A stretch of 64,000 nucleotides of DNA from Peribacillus sp. ACCC06369 (GCF_030348945.1 NZ_JAUCEN010000002.1:3038001-3102000); one strand, 5' to 3'. Shown: positions 8,427 through 17,141, counted from the stretch's first letter. A program made the numbers and translations. The notes: generated from the letters alone by a model not told the origin.

Positions 8427-10274
8427 ATGAAACCGATGCTGCCAACCTATTACCCTGAAGCCCCTAACTCCAAGGATTGGCGTTATGAAATCAAATATGA
8501 CGGCTTTAGGGCAATTTTAACGATAGACTCCGATACGATAAGCATCTCGAGTCGAAATGAGAAGGAGTTATCACCCTTATTCCCAGAAATCATTGCTTAC
8601 ATCAAAGATCTGGACCTGGAAGATTACCTACCACTGCAGTTGGACGGTGAATTGGTCTGGCTTACCAATCAAGCAAAAGCGGACTTTTTTCAAATACAGT
8701 GGCGTGGACGCCTTGGGAAACAATCCTTAATTTCAGAAAAAGCTCATTTTTCCCCATGCCGGTTTATAGCGTTTGACCTGCTTCGCATCAGCGGAAAAGA
8801 CATAGCAGCTAATCCTATGGAAGAACGAAGGAGATTCATGATGAATATGGGTGAAGAACTTGGCTTTCCTATGCCTCCTGACTCCACCGATAAGGCTTTG
8901 ATCCAATTAATAGAAAGTTTTGACGTTTTGGATGATGCCTTGAAAAAGGTCATCCTATTCGATGGCGAAGGAGTTGTCGCCAAGGAAATTCGGGGAACTT
9001 GGCAAGAAGGAAAACGTTCTACATCTTGGATTAAGGTGAAAAATTGGAAGACCGTTTCTTGTTTCATTACAGCATTGCACAAAGAAAATGGTTACGTTTC
9101 CCTCGCAGTTTTCAAAGAAGGTGCCGTAACGAAAATCGGAAGTGTTAAAAATGGACTGAGTGCTCAAGATAAAGGGATATTGCATGAACTGATCAAGCAA
9201 AATGCATCAGACGAAGATGCACAATTTTTTTATATACATCCATCCATTTGCATCGAAGTTCAATTCTTACACGTTTATGAGGAAAATGAATTGCGTGAAC
9301 CCCAGTTTTCGCAATGGCTTTTACAAACAACCCCCGATGAATGTACCTGGGAGAAATTCGTCATAGGCCAATACACATTTCCAGATACTGTACAAATAAC
9401 CTCCAAGGATAAACCACTTTGGATAACCGGTGGAAAACAGGTGGTAAAAGTTGAATACCTTCATTATTTACGGGAGGTTTCAGCTTTCTTCTTACCCTTC
9501 TTGAAGGATAAACAGCTTACGACTATTCGCTATCCTCATGGCACTATGGATAAAGAAAGATTTTTCCAGAAAAACAAGCCTGATTATGCGCCGGCCTTTA
9601 TTAAAACGTTCATGGATGATGATATTGAGTATATGCTGTGTAACGATATTGAAACGCTACTTTGGTTTGGAAATCAACTGGCATTGGAATTCCATGCCCC
9701 ATTTCAGAAAGCTGGAAAAACAAGACCCAATGAAATCGTCCTGGACTTAGATCCCCCTTCCATCGAATTTTTCTCCTTGGCTATAAAGGCCGCACAGGAA
9801 ATAAAAAAGGTGATGGACTCTTTAAGGATAAAAGCTTTTGTAAAAACTTCAGGTAACAAAGGACTGCAAATTCACATCCCTCTGCCTGATGACAGATTTA
9901 CTTATCAGGAGACACGCATATTCACCGATTTTCTCGGTGACTACTTAACAAGTTCCAACCCAAATGATTTTACAACGGAAAGAATGAAAATAAATCGGCA
10001 TGACCGACTTTACTTGGACTTTGTGCAGCATAGTGAAGGAAAAACCATCATTCAACCTTATTCCCCACGGGGAAATTCTTTCGCGGGTGTGGCTACACCT
10101 TTGTTTTGGGAGGAAGTTGACGAAAGTCTCCAGTTAAAGGACTATACGATTGAAACCATACCAAACAGAATCAAAAGGAACGGATGTGCATTTATGGATT
10201 ACAGGCTTGTCGATAATGGCCCGGCCTTTTTGGAAGTATTATCATTCCTAAAACAAAAAAAGACCAACAACTAG
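8427..10274 (+). CDS. ligD: ATP-dependent DNA ligase/polymerase LigD
   Basis: NHEJ ligase and polymerase partner of Ku, 615 residues. The ligase domain is N-terminal, with nucleotide-accepting Lys23 in EIKYDGFR, GELVW, the DGEGVVAKE motif and the WIKVKNWK motif. The primase-polymerase domain is C-terminal, with FFQKNKPDYAP, the DLDPPS metal motif and SGNKGLQIHIPL. There is no phosphoesterase domain, as in B. subtilis YkoU. The frame opens at 8247, but the ATG at 8427 follows GGAGGTAATTACAAG and matches the family start, so the upstream extension is rejected. The stop codon lies inside a strong terminator. Confidence 0.96.
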   Translation: MKPMLPTYYPEAPNSKDWRYEIKYDGFRAILTIDSDTISISSRNEKELSPLFPEIIAYIKDLDLEDYLPLQLDGELVWLTNQAKADFFQIQWRGRLGKQSLISEKAHFSPCRFIAFDLLRISGKDIAANPMEERRRFMMNMGEELGFPMPPDSTDKALIQLIESFDVLDDALKKVILFDGEGVVAKEIRGTWQEGKRSTSWIKVKNWKTVSCFITALHKENGYVSLAVFKEGAVTKIGSVKNGLSAQDKGILHELIKQNASDEDAQFFYIHPSICIEVQFLHVYEENELREPQFSQWLLQTTPDECTWEKFVIGQYTFPDTVQITSKDKPLWITGGKQVVKVEYLHYLREVSAFFLPFLKDKQLTTIRYPHGTMDKERFFQKNKPDYAPAFIKTFMDDDIEYMLCNDIETLLWFGNQLALEFHAPFQKAGKTRPNEIVLDLDPPSIEFFSLAIKAAQEIKKVMDSLRIKAFVKTSGNKGLQIHIPLPDDRFTYQETRIFTDFLGDYLTSSNPNDFTTERMKINRHDRLYLDFVQHSEGKTIIQPYSPRGNSFAGVATPLFWEEVDESLQLKDYTIETIPNRIKRNGCAFMDYRLVDNGPAFLEVLSFLKQKKTNN

Positions 10275-10287
10275 TTGGTCTTTTTTT
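10255..10287 (+). terminator. Terminator after ligD
   Basis: AAAGACCAAC/GTTGGTCTTT hairpin followed by T7. The ligD stop codon is in the loop. Confidence 0.85.
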
Positions 10288-10301
10288 GAAGGAGTGTAAA
10301 A

Positions 10302-10393
10302 TGGAACGTTGATTGGAAAGTAGGGTGCGCCTCTAGGGTCTCCCTTAGACCCGCTTTCCCTGCAGGAATCTCATACCTTCCATTCCAATCAGC
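10302..10393 (-). repeat. Degenerate copy of a dispersed Bacillaceae repeat
   Basis: Read on the minus strand the segment begins CTGATTGGAATGGAAGG, continues with GATTCCTGCAGGGAAAGCGG and GGGAGACCC, and closes with TTTCCAATCAACG. The order resembles a repeat I recall from many Bacillaceae intergenic regions (TTGATTGGAGCGGAAGG...CTCCTGCGGGA...GAAATCAAC), with several substitutions. The ends are complementary and can form a long imperfect stem. No gene is present in 10275-10600. Confidence 0.5.
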
Positions 10394-10431
10394 TTTGTTT
10401 AAAAAACTCAGATAGAAACCCTTTTGTCGGC

Positions 10432-10465
10432 AAAAAGGGGTTGGGAATGGTCTCATTCCCAACCC
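10432..10465 (-). terminator. Hairpin with T tract between dapF and ligD
   Basis: GGGTTGGGAATG/CATTCCCAACCC perfect arms with a 4-base loop, followed on the minus strand by CTTTTTG. It looks like a second intrinsic terminator for transcripts coming from dapF. Confidence 0.6.
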
Positions 10466-10522
10466 TGATACAGTAGGCGGAAAGGGCGCGGATTTCTGAA
10501 AATGACTGGAACGTTTTTTAAA

Positions 10523-10569
10523 TAAAAAAAACTGCAGGCACACTCGCTTTTCTTCGAGTTTGTCTACAG
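10523..10569 (-). terminator. Terminator after dapF
   Basis: On the minus strand CTGTAGACAAACTCG pairs with CGAGTGTGCCTGCAG (two mismatches in 15) and is followed by eight T. Confidence 0.85.
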
Positions 10570-10600
10570 TCTGTAACCAACTCCTGGTTGGTCCTTTTCT

Positions 10601-11587
10601 TTATAATGTCGTTTTCAAATAACTTTGAACTTCATCCTGCAGCTTGGCATACAGGCTTGTTTCCGATTCAAAATCCTGTTTTTCAAGCATGACAAATTTT
10701 TCAGGCTGATCTAAGTCTATTTCAATCGATACCTTGAATTCATAGGTTGCGTTCCCAATTAAATCAATTGAATACTTTTGGCTTTCTTCATCATGATGCA
10801 CGACGCATTTAACTTTTCCGCCGTTATTGTAGACAGATATTTCACTTTCCAACGCGTTTAATCCAACAGAGCATGTTACTAGGCTTGAAGCCGACATCGC
10901 CGTTCCACAAGCATTCGTGAAGCCCACTCCCCGTTCAAATGTCCGCACGTAAATGCTCCCTGGTTCCAACTCTTTCACAAAGCTGACATTGACGCCATCA
11001 GGGAAAAGCTCATTCGGTTGATTGACCTTTGTTGAAAGGTCTTCCTGCAAATCACTTTGTAAAATATCACTATCGACGAGCGTGATTAAATGTGGATTAG
11101 GAACCGCCAAAGCCGAAAATAATAGGGTATCATGAAGTTCCGGCAATGGTTCGTTTTGCAACTGTTCTTTCGCTATAACGAGAGGAAGATCCGTCACATT
11201 AAAACTTACAGGGGAAATTTCCACCTTGAATGTCGGAATGCCCTCATAAATGTCTTCCGTTTTCTCCACGAGTAAATTTGCCTTCATGGTTTCAACGATC
11301 ATTTTATCGAGCCCTAGAACGTCGTTCGCGTAACGTGCAACACAGCGAAGTCCATTGCCACACATCGAGGCTTCCGATCCATCCGCATTAAAGACACGCA
11401 TCCTTGCATCAGCATGTTCACTTTTCATTACAAACAAGATTCCGTCCGCGCCAAGCTTTTCCCTATTGCATAGGGCCTTCGCGAAATTTTTTCGCTCTTC
11501 TTCAGTAAACGTCAAGGTCGTAGTCAATTCATCAATGATTAAGAAATCATTACCTGAACCATGGCTTTTTAAACCTTCAATAATCAT
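10601..11587 (-). CDS. dapF: Diaminopimelate epimerase
   Basis: Interconverts LL- and meso-diaminopimelate for lysine and peptidoglycan synthesis. Both catalytic cysteines are present: near residue 76 in ASMCGNGLRC and near 226 in NACGTAMSASS. The substrate motif SHGSGNDFLIID is at the N-terminus. At 328 residues it is about 40 longer than B. subtilis DapF (284), with extra sequence in the middle and at the C-terminus, resembling the longer forms seen in some other Firmicutes. GAGGATG precedes the ATG. It is monocistronic, with a strong terminator. Confidence 0.93.
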   Translation of the reverse strand: MIIEGLKSHGSGNDFLIIDELTTTLTFTEEERKNFAKALCNREKLGADGILFVMKSEHADARMRVFNADGSEASMCGNGLRCVARYANDVLGLDKMIVETMKANLLVEKTEDIYEGIPTFKVEISPVSFNVTDLPLVIAKEQLQNEPLPELHDTLLFSALAVPNPHLITLVDSDILQSDLQEDLSTKVNQPNELFPDGVNVSFVKELEPGSIYVRTFERGVGFTNACGTAMSASSLVTCSVGLNALESEISVYNNGGKVKCVVHHDEESQKYSIDLIGNATYEFKVSIEIDLDQPEKFVMLEKQDFESETSLYAKLQDEVQSYLKTTL

Positions 11588-11720
11588 CCTGTCACATCCT
11601 CTAATATGCTGCTAGTCATTTATCATTTTTTAATATTCTATATCATAGCATTTTCAGGACGGATGTGTCATCGAGTAAATCATAATAAATCCAATTTTCC
11701 CTTCTAAAAAAACACAATAA

Positions 11721-11760
11721 AGAGCGGTTGGAATGAGAAATGACTCATTCCAACCGCTCT
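11721..11760 (-). terminator. Terminator after the purine permease
   Basis: Perfect 17 bp inverted repeat (AGAGCGGTTGGAATGAG and complement) with a 6-base loop. The T tract is weak on both strands. Confidence 0.7.
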
Positions 11761-11769
11761 TCCTAAATA

Positions 11770-13071
11770 TTAACCGATTATACCGATGATGAAATAGACG
11801 ATAAACATTCCGGCACTCACATACATAGGTGCTGACACTTCTCTCGCTTTTCCGGTTACAAGCTTCAAGAACGGGTACAGGATGAAACCGAATGCCATTC
11901 CATCAGCAATACTGTAAGTGAATGGAATGATCGTGATTATCATGATTGCCGGTATGCTCTCGGTTAAATCGCTGAAATCCAGCTTTTTTATGTTTCCAAG
12001 CATCAAAATGCCAATAATAATTAAAATGGGGGCAATGGCGCTATCAGGGATCACTTTAATCACCGGTATAAATAGCAGTGATAGAATGAATAGAAAACCC
12101 GTCACCACTGAAGTAAAACCAGTTCTGCCTCCTGATGCGATTCCAGCTGCCGTTTCAACGGTTGCAACCGTAGGACTTGAACCGAATATGCCTGAAATCA
12201 GAACGGAAACACTTGTCGCCTGCAGCGACTTTTTATAGGCACCCTGGCGGTTGATACTGTCTACATGCCCGTGTACAAGACCAATATTTTCAAAAACAAG
12301 AACCATCGTCATCGCAAATACACTTATCCAGAATTCGATCCGGTCCGCTTCCATGAACGATAATGAAAAGAAGAGACTACCGTAGGAAGCTGTGTCTATG
12401 CCTGAAAAATGGATTTCCGATAGTTGAACAGTCCCGAACAAATAGGCAATGAGGCTCCCTGCCAGGATGGTAATCATGAAGTTACCGGGGACATTCTTGA
12501 TGAATAGCGTAATGGCCAGTAAAAAGGTCAACACTGTCGCACACACCGCAGGATCGCTTAAATCTCCAAGTGCGACGATAGAGGATGAACCTCCCGTGAT
12601 TATCCCGCCCTTTTCGAGTCCAATTAGCATCAAGAATAAGCCAAGACCAACAGATATGGCTTCTTTTATTGAACTTGGAATTGAATCACTGATTATCTTA
12701 GAGTATTTTGTGAAAGCGATGACTACAAAAATAACCCCTGAGATAAATACAGCACCAAGCGCCGATTGCCAAGATAGACCCATTCCTTGAACCATGGTAT
12801 AAGCAAAAAGTGCATTTACGCCCATTCCTGGAACCAGAAGGATTGGGACATTCGCCCAAAGCCCTATCATCATACAGCTTAAGGCAGATAAAAGAATCGT
12901 GGCAATCACTGCACCATTAATCGGTATGCCCGCTTCCGATAATATCAGGGAATTCACGATGAGAATATAGACTATCGTAAAATAGCCGACGACTCCAGCA
13001 AGGATTTCACGTTTTCCATTCGTTCCATAGTCGGAAAAATGAAAAAACGCTTCCAAGTTTAATTTCTTCAT
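11770..13071 (-). CDS. AzgA/NCS2-type purine (guanine/hypoxanthine or adenine) permease
   Basis: A 433-residue membrane transporter with about 12-13 hydrophobic segments. The family signatures are visible: FHFSDYGTNGKREILAG at the N-terminus, VPGMGVNALFAYT, the FENIGLVHGHVD segment, and GSSPTVATVETAAGIASGGRTG. These place it in the AzgA branch (PbuG/PbuO-like) that brings purine bases in by proton symport. Which base is carried cannot be decided. No purine riboswitch is visible in the 150 bases upstream. AAGGATACAAC precedes the ATG. Confidence 0.88.
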   Translation of the reverse strand: MKKLNLEAFFHFSDYGTNGKREILAGVVGYFTIVYILIVNSLILSEAGIPINGAVIATILLSALSCMMIGLWANVPILLVPGMGVNALFAYTMVQGMGLSWQSALGAVFISGVIFVVIAFTKYSKIISDSIPSSIKEAISVGLGLFLMLIGLEKGGIITGGSSSIVALGDLSDPAVCATVLTFLLAITLFIKNVPGNFMITILAGSLIAYLFGTVQLSEIHFSGIDTASYGSLFFSLSFMEADRIEFWISVFAMTMVLVFENIGLVHGHVDSINRQGAYKKSLQATSVSVLISGIFGSSPTVATVETAAGIASGGRTGFTSVVTGFLFILSLLFIPVIKVIPDSAIAPILIIIGILMLGNIKKLDFSDLTESIPAIMIITIIPFTYSIADGMAFGFILYPFLKLVTGKAREVSAPMYVSAGMFIVYFIIGIIG

Positions 13072-13228
13072 GTTGTATCCTTATTAAATTTATCCCTCGC
13101 CCACCCGTTTGTATTAGTGACAAACTACACTTGGTGATTTTATCAAAAAAAAGGATAAAAATAAATAGATAGCTCAAAATTTGAAGAAAACTGCCGAAAA
13201 TCATTTCGACAGCCTTGATGTTTTTATA

Positions 13229-13801
13229 TTATTTTTGTTCTCCCGCATATCCATCGACTACCAATTCCAGCTTCCCTGTATCAGGCGAAATGATTAGACC
13301 ATGTACAGGAATATTCTTAGGGATCAAAGGGTGCCCTTTAATCACTTCCACACTGTTCTTACAACTTTCATAAACATCATCAAATCCGCGAAGCCAACTG
13401 CGGATATCGATTCCTGCAGCTCCCAGTGTATCGATGGTGCTCTTAGGTATATCACGTTCGATCATCTTGTCTACTACAGAATCGGCATCGACTGATGCCA
13501 TCCCGCAGTCATGGTGAGGTATGACCAATACTTCATCTGCCTTTAGCTCATAAATAGCAACAAGGATACTCCGCATGACACTTCCGAATGGGTGGGAGAC
13601 GATTGCCCCGGCAGTTTTCAGGATTTTGACATCGCCATTTTTCACATTCAAGGATTTTGGCAATAGTTCAACGAGCCGAGTGTCCATACAGCTTATGATG
13701 ACCATACGTTTCTCAGGAAACTTATCCGTTCTATACTTAACATATTCACCTTTTTCTACAAACTGTTCATTATAATCAAGAATCTCATTAAGTAAACTCA
13801 T
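13229..13801 (-). CDS. Beta-class carbonic anhydrase (YtiB-like)
   Basis: Reversibly hydrates CO2 to bicarbonate. The 190-residue protein has the zinc-ligand set of beta carbonic anhydrases: SCMDTR (Cys and Asp) and HHDCGM (His and Cys), plus the HPFGSVMRS segment between them. It closely resembles B. subtilis YtiB in length and sequence. The ATG at 13801 follows AGGTGG with a normal gap; an upstream GTG in frame lies inside that site and is rejected. It stands alone. Confidence 0.92.
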   Translation of the reverse strand: MSLLNEILDYNEQFVEKGEYVKYRTDKFPEKRMVIISCMDTRLVELLPKSLNVKNGDVKILKTAGAIVSHPFGSVMRSILVAIYELKADEVLVIPHHDCGMASVDADSVVDKMIERDIPKSTIDTLGAAGIDIRSWLRGFDDVYESCKNSVEVIKGHPLIPKNIPVHGLIISPDTGKLELVVDGYAGEQK

Positions 13802-13889
13802 ATTTACCACCTTTTTATAAGTATTTAATCTATGTATTCCACTATGATTATATCAAATATTTAAAAGTTTTGCTAAAGGGTTATCCTAG

Positions 13890-14684
13890 TCAATTTGAAC
13901 GATGATTTAGAGTGGCTGCACAGAACCCAAAGACGATGATTTTAGGAATTTCATCAACATTTGATGAAAAAGAAAGGATCGGTGTATTTGTCTTGAATCG
14001 CTTCCCCCACTCCAAAGGCATCCATCCTTCTTGGTATGAAACGATTTTTTCCCCTTCTTTTGTGGCAATCTCGAAAGAATTCACACTTCCCGGCGTTTTG
14101 ATGGGCATCCATTCCGTACCATCTTCCTTATATATCATTCCATTGATATTCACGAATGACCGATTTTCTTGATACGATCCCAGCAGACCTCCCTGATCAT
14201 CCATGATCGTCATTTTATTGAAAAGCCCCCTTTTGATATGGTACTTAGCCAGCAAACGTCCCTCATGGTCCACCAGTTCATAACGTTTGGCCAGGAGCAT
14301 CGACAAGAAATTGGGAATCATCCACATGAACCACTTCATATTCAAATCCCGAATCTCGCCCATTAGAGATCCATCAGGGGCAAAGAGAAGCAGCCTCAAT
14401 GTCGGTGCTGGCATAAAAGTCAATAAAACATGTTCATTTTTTAATAACGCGGCATGTGACCCTTTGAGTTCATCAGGTAATTCCTTCATTCTATTTTCAT
14501 ATATACGATGACTGACAAATTGGGCAGTGCTAAAGAAAAGAAAAGGAGACGTTATCAATAAAATATTGCCAGGTATCATCGCAAAAATATGGAAAATGAA
14601 AAATACAACGGCCAAAAGAAGAGATATCCAAGAAGCATGAAAATTAGAATTGCTCGTTTTTTGATAATATTCGCGTATATTCAT
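13890..14684 (-). CDS. Membrane protein with tubby/LURP-like C-terminal domain, unknown function
   Basis: I do not recognise a named gene. The 264-residue protein has two adjacent hydrophobic segments near the N-terminus (about residues 20-37 and 42-57). A soluble C-terminal part rich in short beta strands follows, with repeated patterns such as YELVDHEGRLLAKYHIKRG, MTIMDDQGGLLGSY and INGMIYKEDG. This resembles the beta-barrel fold of tubby/LURP-one-related/scramblase-like proteins, but that is a judgement by eye. GGAGCAGAGCGG precedes the ATG. It stands alone. Confidence 0.6.
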   Translation of the reverse strand: MNIREYYQKTSNSNFHASWISLLLAVVFFIFHIFAMIPGNILLITSPFLFFSTAQFVSHRIYENRMKELPDELKGSHAALLKNEHVLLTFMPAPTLRLLLFAPDGSLMGEIRDLNMKWFMWMIPNFLSMLLAKRYELVDHEGRLLAKYHIKRGLFNKMTIMDDQGGLLGSYQENRSFVNINGMIYKEDGTEWMPIKTPGSVNSFEIATKEGEKIVSYQEGWMPLEWGKRFKTNTPILSFSSNVDEIPKIIVFGFCAATLNHRSN

Positions 14685-14865
14685 ATTCCGCTCTGCTCCT
14701 CACTCCTTACAAGAAAGTTTGCCGCCTTAAGGCGACCGTTGATTAGCTGTACCCTTAGCGCCCGGCATCCACTTCCCTAAAAATTCATGGAAGGAAGTAA
14801 ATATCATAATACTTTATTCGCTTCTATGTGATCTATTCCCTTTTAAAAATATGGTTCATTCAGAT

Positions 14866-14898
14866 AAAAAAGGACTCCGAATTGAACGGAATCCTTTT
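14866..14898 (-). terminator. Terminator after the DUF4870 gene
   Basis: AAAAGGATTCCG/CGGAGTCCTTTT hairpin followed by T on the minus strand. Confidence 0.8.
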
Positions 14899-14906
14899 AC
14901 ATCGAT

Positions 14907-15227
14907 CTATAATATCCTAAAAATTAATGGGAACCTGTAATCCGTTCCTTCATAAGCCCTAACAGCAGCAATGATGGTGAATACGACTAAAGCTATCCCG
15001 ATAACCGGCAATAGCAAGAATCCAACCAATACTATAGTGAGTATCCCTGCAACTATTGAATATACGGTGTAGGAAATGAAAAAATTCAGGTATTCCCTTC
15101 CGTGATAATCCACAAATTGTGAAGAGTCCTTCTTCAATAACCAAATCACCAAAGGACCGATAAATGCTGTAAAAAAGCTGATCACATAAATAAGGGCAGC
15201 AAACACTCTTTCATCTTTATTAGGCAT
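14907..15227 (-). CDS. DUF4870 domain small membrane protein
   Basis: 106 residues with three hydrophobic segments (about 10-30, 47-66, 68-88). Family features are the N-terminal KDERVFAALIYVISF segment, WLLKKDSSQFVDYHGREYLNF, and RAYEGTDYRFP near the end. DUF4870 proteins are short inner-membrane proteins of unknown function, similar in shape to YqgX/Tic20-like proteins. GGAGGAGAAG lies before the start. No operon partner. Confidence 0.85.
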   Translation of the reverse strand: MPNKDERVFAALIYVISFFTAFIGPLVIWLLKKDSSQFVDYHGREYLNFFISYTVYSIVAGILTIVLVGFLLLPVIGIALVVFTIIAAVRAYEGTDYRFPLIFRIL

Positions 15228-15450
15228 AGTGTCTTCTCCTCCTTTCTCATATGATTAATTACGAATCAAATGAAAAATAGTTTCATTTTTCCTCTCATTA
15301 TATTCGAAAAAAATAAAATTGGACTGCCTTTTATTCATAAAACCCCATCGGCGATATATATGACGAAAAATCCGAACATGTTCACCCGTCTTGTGCATAC
15401 AGATTAAATAATGGATTGTCCTATACCTTCTAGATTGGAGTGATGTTTTT

Positions 15451-16233
15451 TTGCTGAACGAATTTCAAGCCTTCATCCTTGGAATCATTCAAGGCTTGAC
15501 TGAGTTTTTACCTATTTCAAGTACTGGACATTTATATTTAGGACGGCATATATTCCATCTTGACGAGGCCGGCATTTTTCTTGATACCATGCTCCATATC
15601 GGAACCTTGCTGGCGTTATTGGTCGTCTATAAGAGTGACATCATTTCCATTTTGAAAAATCCTTTCTCCAAAATGACCCTACTTCTTATTGCTGGGACGA
15701 TCCCCGCAGTGATTGCCGGCATTTTACTAGGGGATTGGTTTGATGGACTTTCAAAAACAGGCGTGACCATTGGCTGGGAATTTTTAGCGACGGGACTGAT
15801 TTTATGGGTAGCGGACGGGGTAAGAAAAGGTGGCAAATCCTTAAATGAAATTTCCATCAAAGATGCCCTGATCATCGGTACCTTCCAAGCTGCTGCCATC
15901 ATGCCTGCTCTTTCGCGTTCGGGCCTAACGATAGCCGCTGGGCTCTTCTGCAGGCTGGATAGGGCCACTGCAGCTTATTTTTCCTTTCTGCTTTCAATTC
16001 CTGCCATTACGGGAGGCATTGTATTTCAGATGAAACCAATATTTACAGGAGAAGTTGAACGGCTTCCAATCACTGCTCTTTTCGTTGGCACCCTAGCCGC
16101 AGCAATCTTTGGTTATATAGCCGTGGTATGGATGATCGATTTCTTAAAAAAGCGTTCACTGAAAATATTCTCCATTTATGTATGGGCCCTCGGAGCAATC
16201 ATTTTATTCATGCAATTCACAGGTAAATTTTAA
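15451..16233 (+). CDS. uppP: Undecaprenyl-diphosphatase
   Basis: Membrane enzyme that dephosphorylates undecaprenyl pyrophosphate, recycling the lipid carrier for cell-wall synthesis; overproduction gives bacitracin resistance. The 260-residue protein has about eight hydrophobic segments and both signatures: the E-rich motif QGLTEFLPISSTGH near the N-terminus and the P-loop-like PALSRSGLTIAAG near 155. Start is TTG, chosen because TTGGAGTGATG is about ten bases upstream and the protein begins exactly where the family does. It is the first gene in a plus-strand group, but the next gene has its own leader. Confidence 0.95.
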   Translation: MLNEFQAFILGIIQGLTEFLPISSTGHLYLGRHIFHLDEAGIFLDTMLHIGTLLALLVVYKSDIISILKNPFSKMTLLLIAGTIPAVIAGILLGDWFDGLSKTGVTIGWEFLATGLILWVADGVRKGGKSLNEISIKDALIIGTFQAAAIMPALSRSGLTIAAGLFCRLDRATAAYFSFLLSIPAITGGIVFQMKPIFTGEVERLPITALFVGTLAAAIFGYIAVVWMIDFLKKRSLKIFSIYVWALGAIILFMQFTGKF

Positions 16234-16397
16234 AGGGTAGCAACAAGTTTCCCTAAAAAAAGCGGGCGAAGAAATCAGTTTTCCATGGAAAAAAGCAACC
16301 GTTTGCCTTCCAATTTCACCCTTCATAAAAAAGTTGAAATTTGACGAAAAAAAAAGGCAAAAAACCTATTCCCAAACCGTTTTTTTTTTAGTATTAT

Positions 16398-16586
16398 ACC
16401 TTCGTAAGGTTCTTTAGATCCGTATAATTTCAGACAATAAAAATAGGGAAGGCAAATGGTGCGCCACCGGTTTCCGGTTCTAGTGGGTTCGATTCCCACC
16501 CCGAAATTTTTTGATGAACGACTTAAAAAATTTCGAGGGTGGGCAGCGACTACGCATAAGAACTGCCCTCAAACGGAGGGACGGAA
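16398..16586 (+). promoter_or_regulatory. Structured leader with tRNA-like domain and competing helices before the GNAT gene
   Basis: The leader can form a tRNA-type T-arm, GTGGG (16483-16487) TTCGATT CCCAC (16495-16499), preceded by a class-II-like arm ACCGG/CCGGT (16466-16478) and flanked by an acceptor-like pairing of 16428-16434 with 16500-16506 that has two A-C mismatches. The same 3' half (16495-16512) also pairs with 16525-16543 in an 18 bp hairpin with one bulged A. GGGCAG (16541-16546) pairs with CTGCCC (16563-16568), and CCCTC (16566-16570) pairs with GAGGG (16576-16580), part of the Shine-Dalgarno site. These helices overlap in a chain and cannot all form. No T-box, S-box or other class I know fits. 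Confidence 0.55.
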
Positions 16587-17141
16587 ATGTTAAAAAAGAG
16601 AGATTTCACAGATTGTTTTTCTCTTTATGAACAAATGACGCATCCAGATGTCTTCCCTTTCGTGCGCCATAAAGTAGATTCATATGAAGAATATGTTTTC
16701 ATTACTAAGCAAACGATCGAGGCAGAAGATGCTGGGGAACTCATTTCACGAACAATCTTGGATGAATGGGAAAATCCCATCGGTTGCATTTCTTTATACG
16801 ATATTGAAAATGGTGCAGGTTTCTTAGGCACATGGCTTGGCAAGTCTTATCATGGAAAAGGGTATAATGCCATTGCAAAAGACGCTTTCTTTAAAGAGCT
16901 TTTTTTCGAGCTCGGTATGGAAACGGTCTTCATGCGTATTCGCAAAAAAAATATCCGCTCTATAAAAGCCGCAGAAAAGCTTCCTTATGCCGTCAATGCA
17001 AACGAAACAAGAAAGTCCCTTTATGATCAGATCAATCATGAAGGAGATATCTTCGATTTGTATGAAATCCCTAAAGATTTATACACCTTTCATATCCTTA
17101 GACAGCATGATGATGATGAACAGCAGTTACTTGAAGCATAA
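16587..17141 (+). CDS. GNAT family N-acetyltransferase (RimJ/RimL-like)
   Basis: 184 residues. Acetyl-CoA-dependent acetyltransferase of the RimJ/RimL branch; substrate unknown. The acetyl-CoA loop is in GTWLGKSYHGKGYNAIAK, followed by the helix and the KNIRSIKAAEKL segment typical of the subfamily. The C-terminus ends in an acidic tail (QHDDDEQQLLEA). The ATG follows GGAGGGACGGAA. That ribosome binding site is one strand of a 5 bp hairpin in the unusual leader, so translation may be switched. A terminator follows, so the gene is monocistronic. Confidence 0.88.
   Translation: MLKKRDFTDCFSLYEQMTHPDVFPFVRHKVDSYEEYVFITKQTIEAEDAGELISRTILDEWENPIGCISLYDIENGAGFLGTWLGKSYHGKGYNAIAKDAFFKELFFELGMETVFMRIRKKNIRSIKAAEKLPYAVNANETRKSLYDQINHEGDIFDLYEIPKDLYTFHILRQHDDDEQQLLEA

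Noticed and set aside
10271-10543. 90-codon minus frame between ligD and dapF
   Set aside because: Lies over a terminator and a degenerate repeat, with no family-like sequence.
13007-13204. 65-codon minus frame upstream of the purine permease
   Set aside because: Overlaps the permease start in another frame and lacks a ribosome site.
13072-13228. Possible purine riboswitch upstream of the permease
   Set aside because: No conserved purine aptamer sequence could be found.
16531-16556. T-box-like GAGGGTGG in the GNAT leader
   Set aside because: The rest of the T-box consensus (ACCGCG) and stem I/specifier features are missing.
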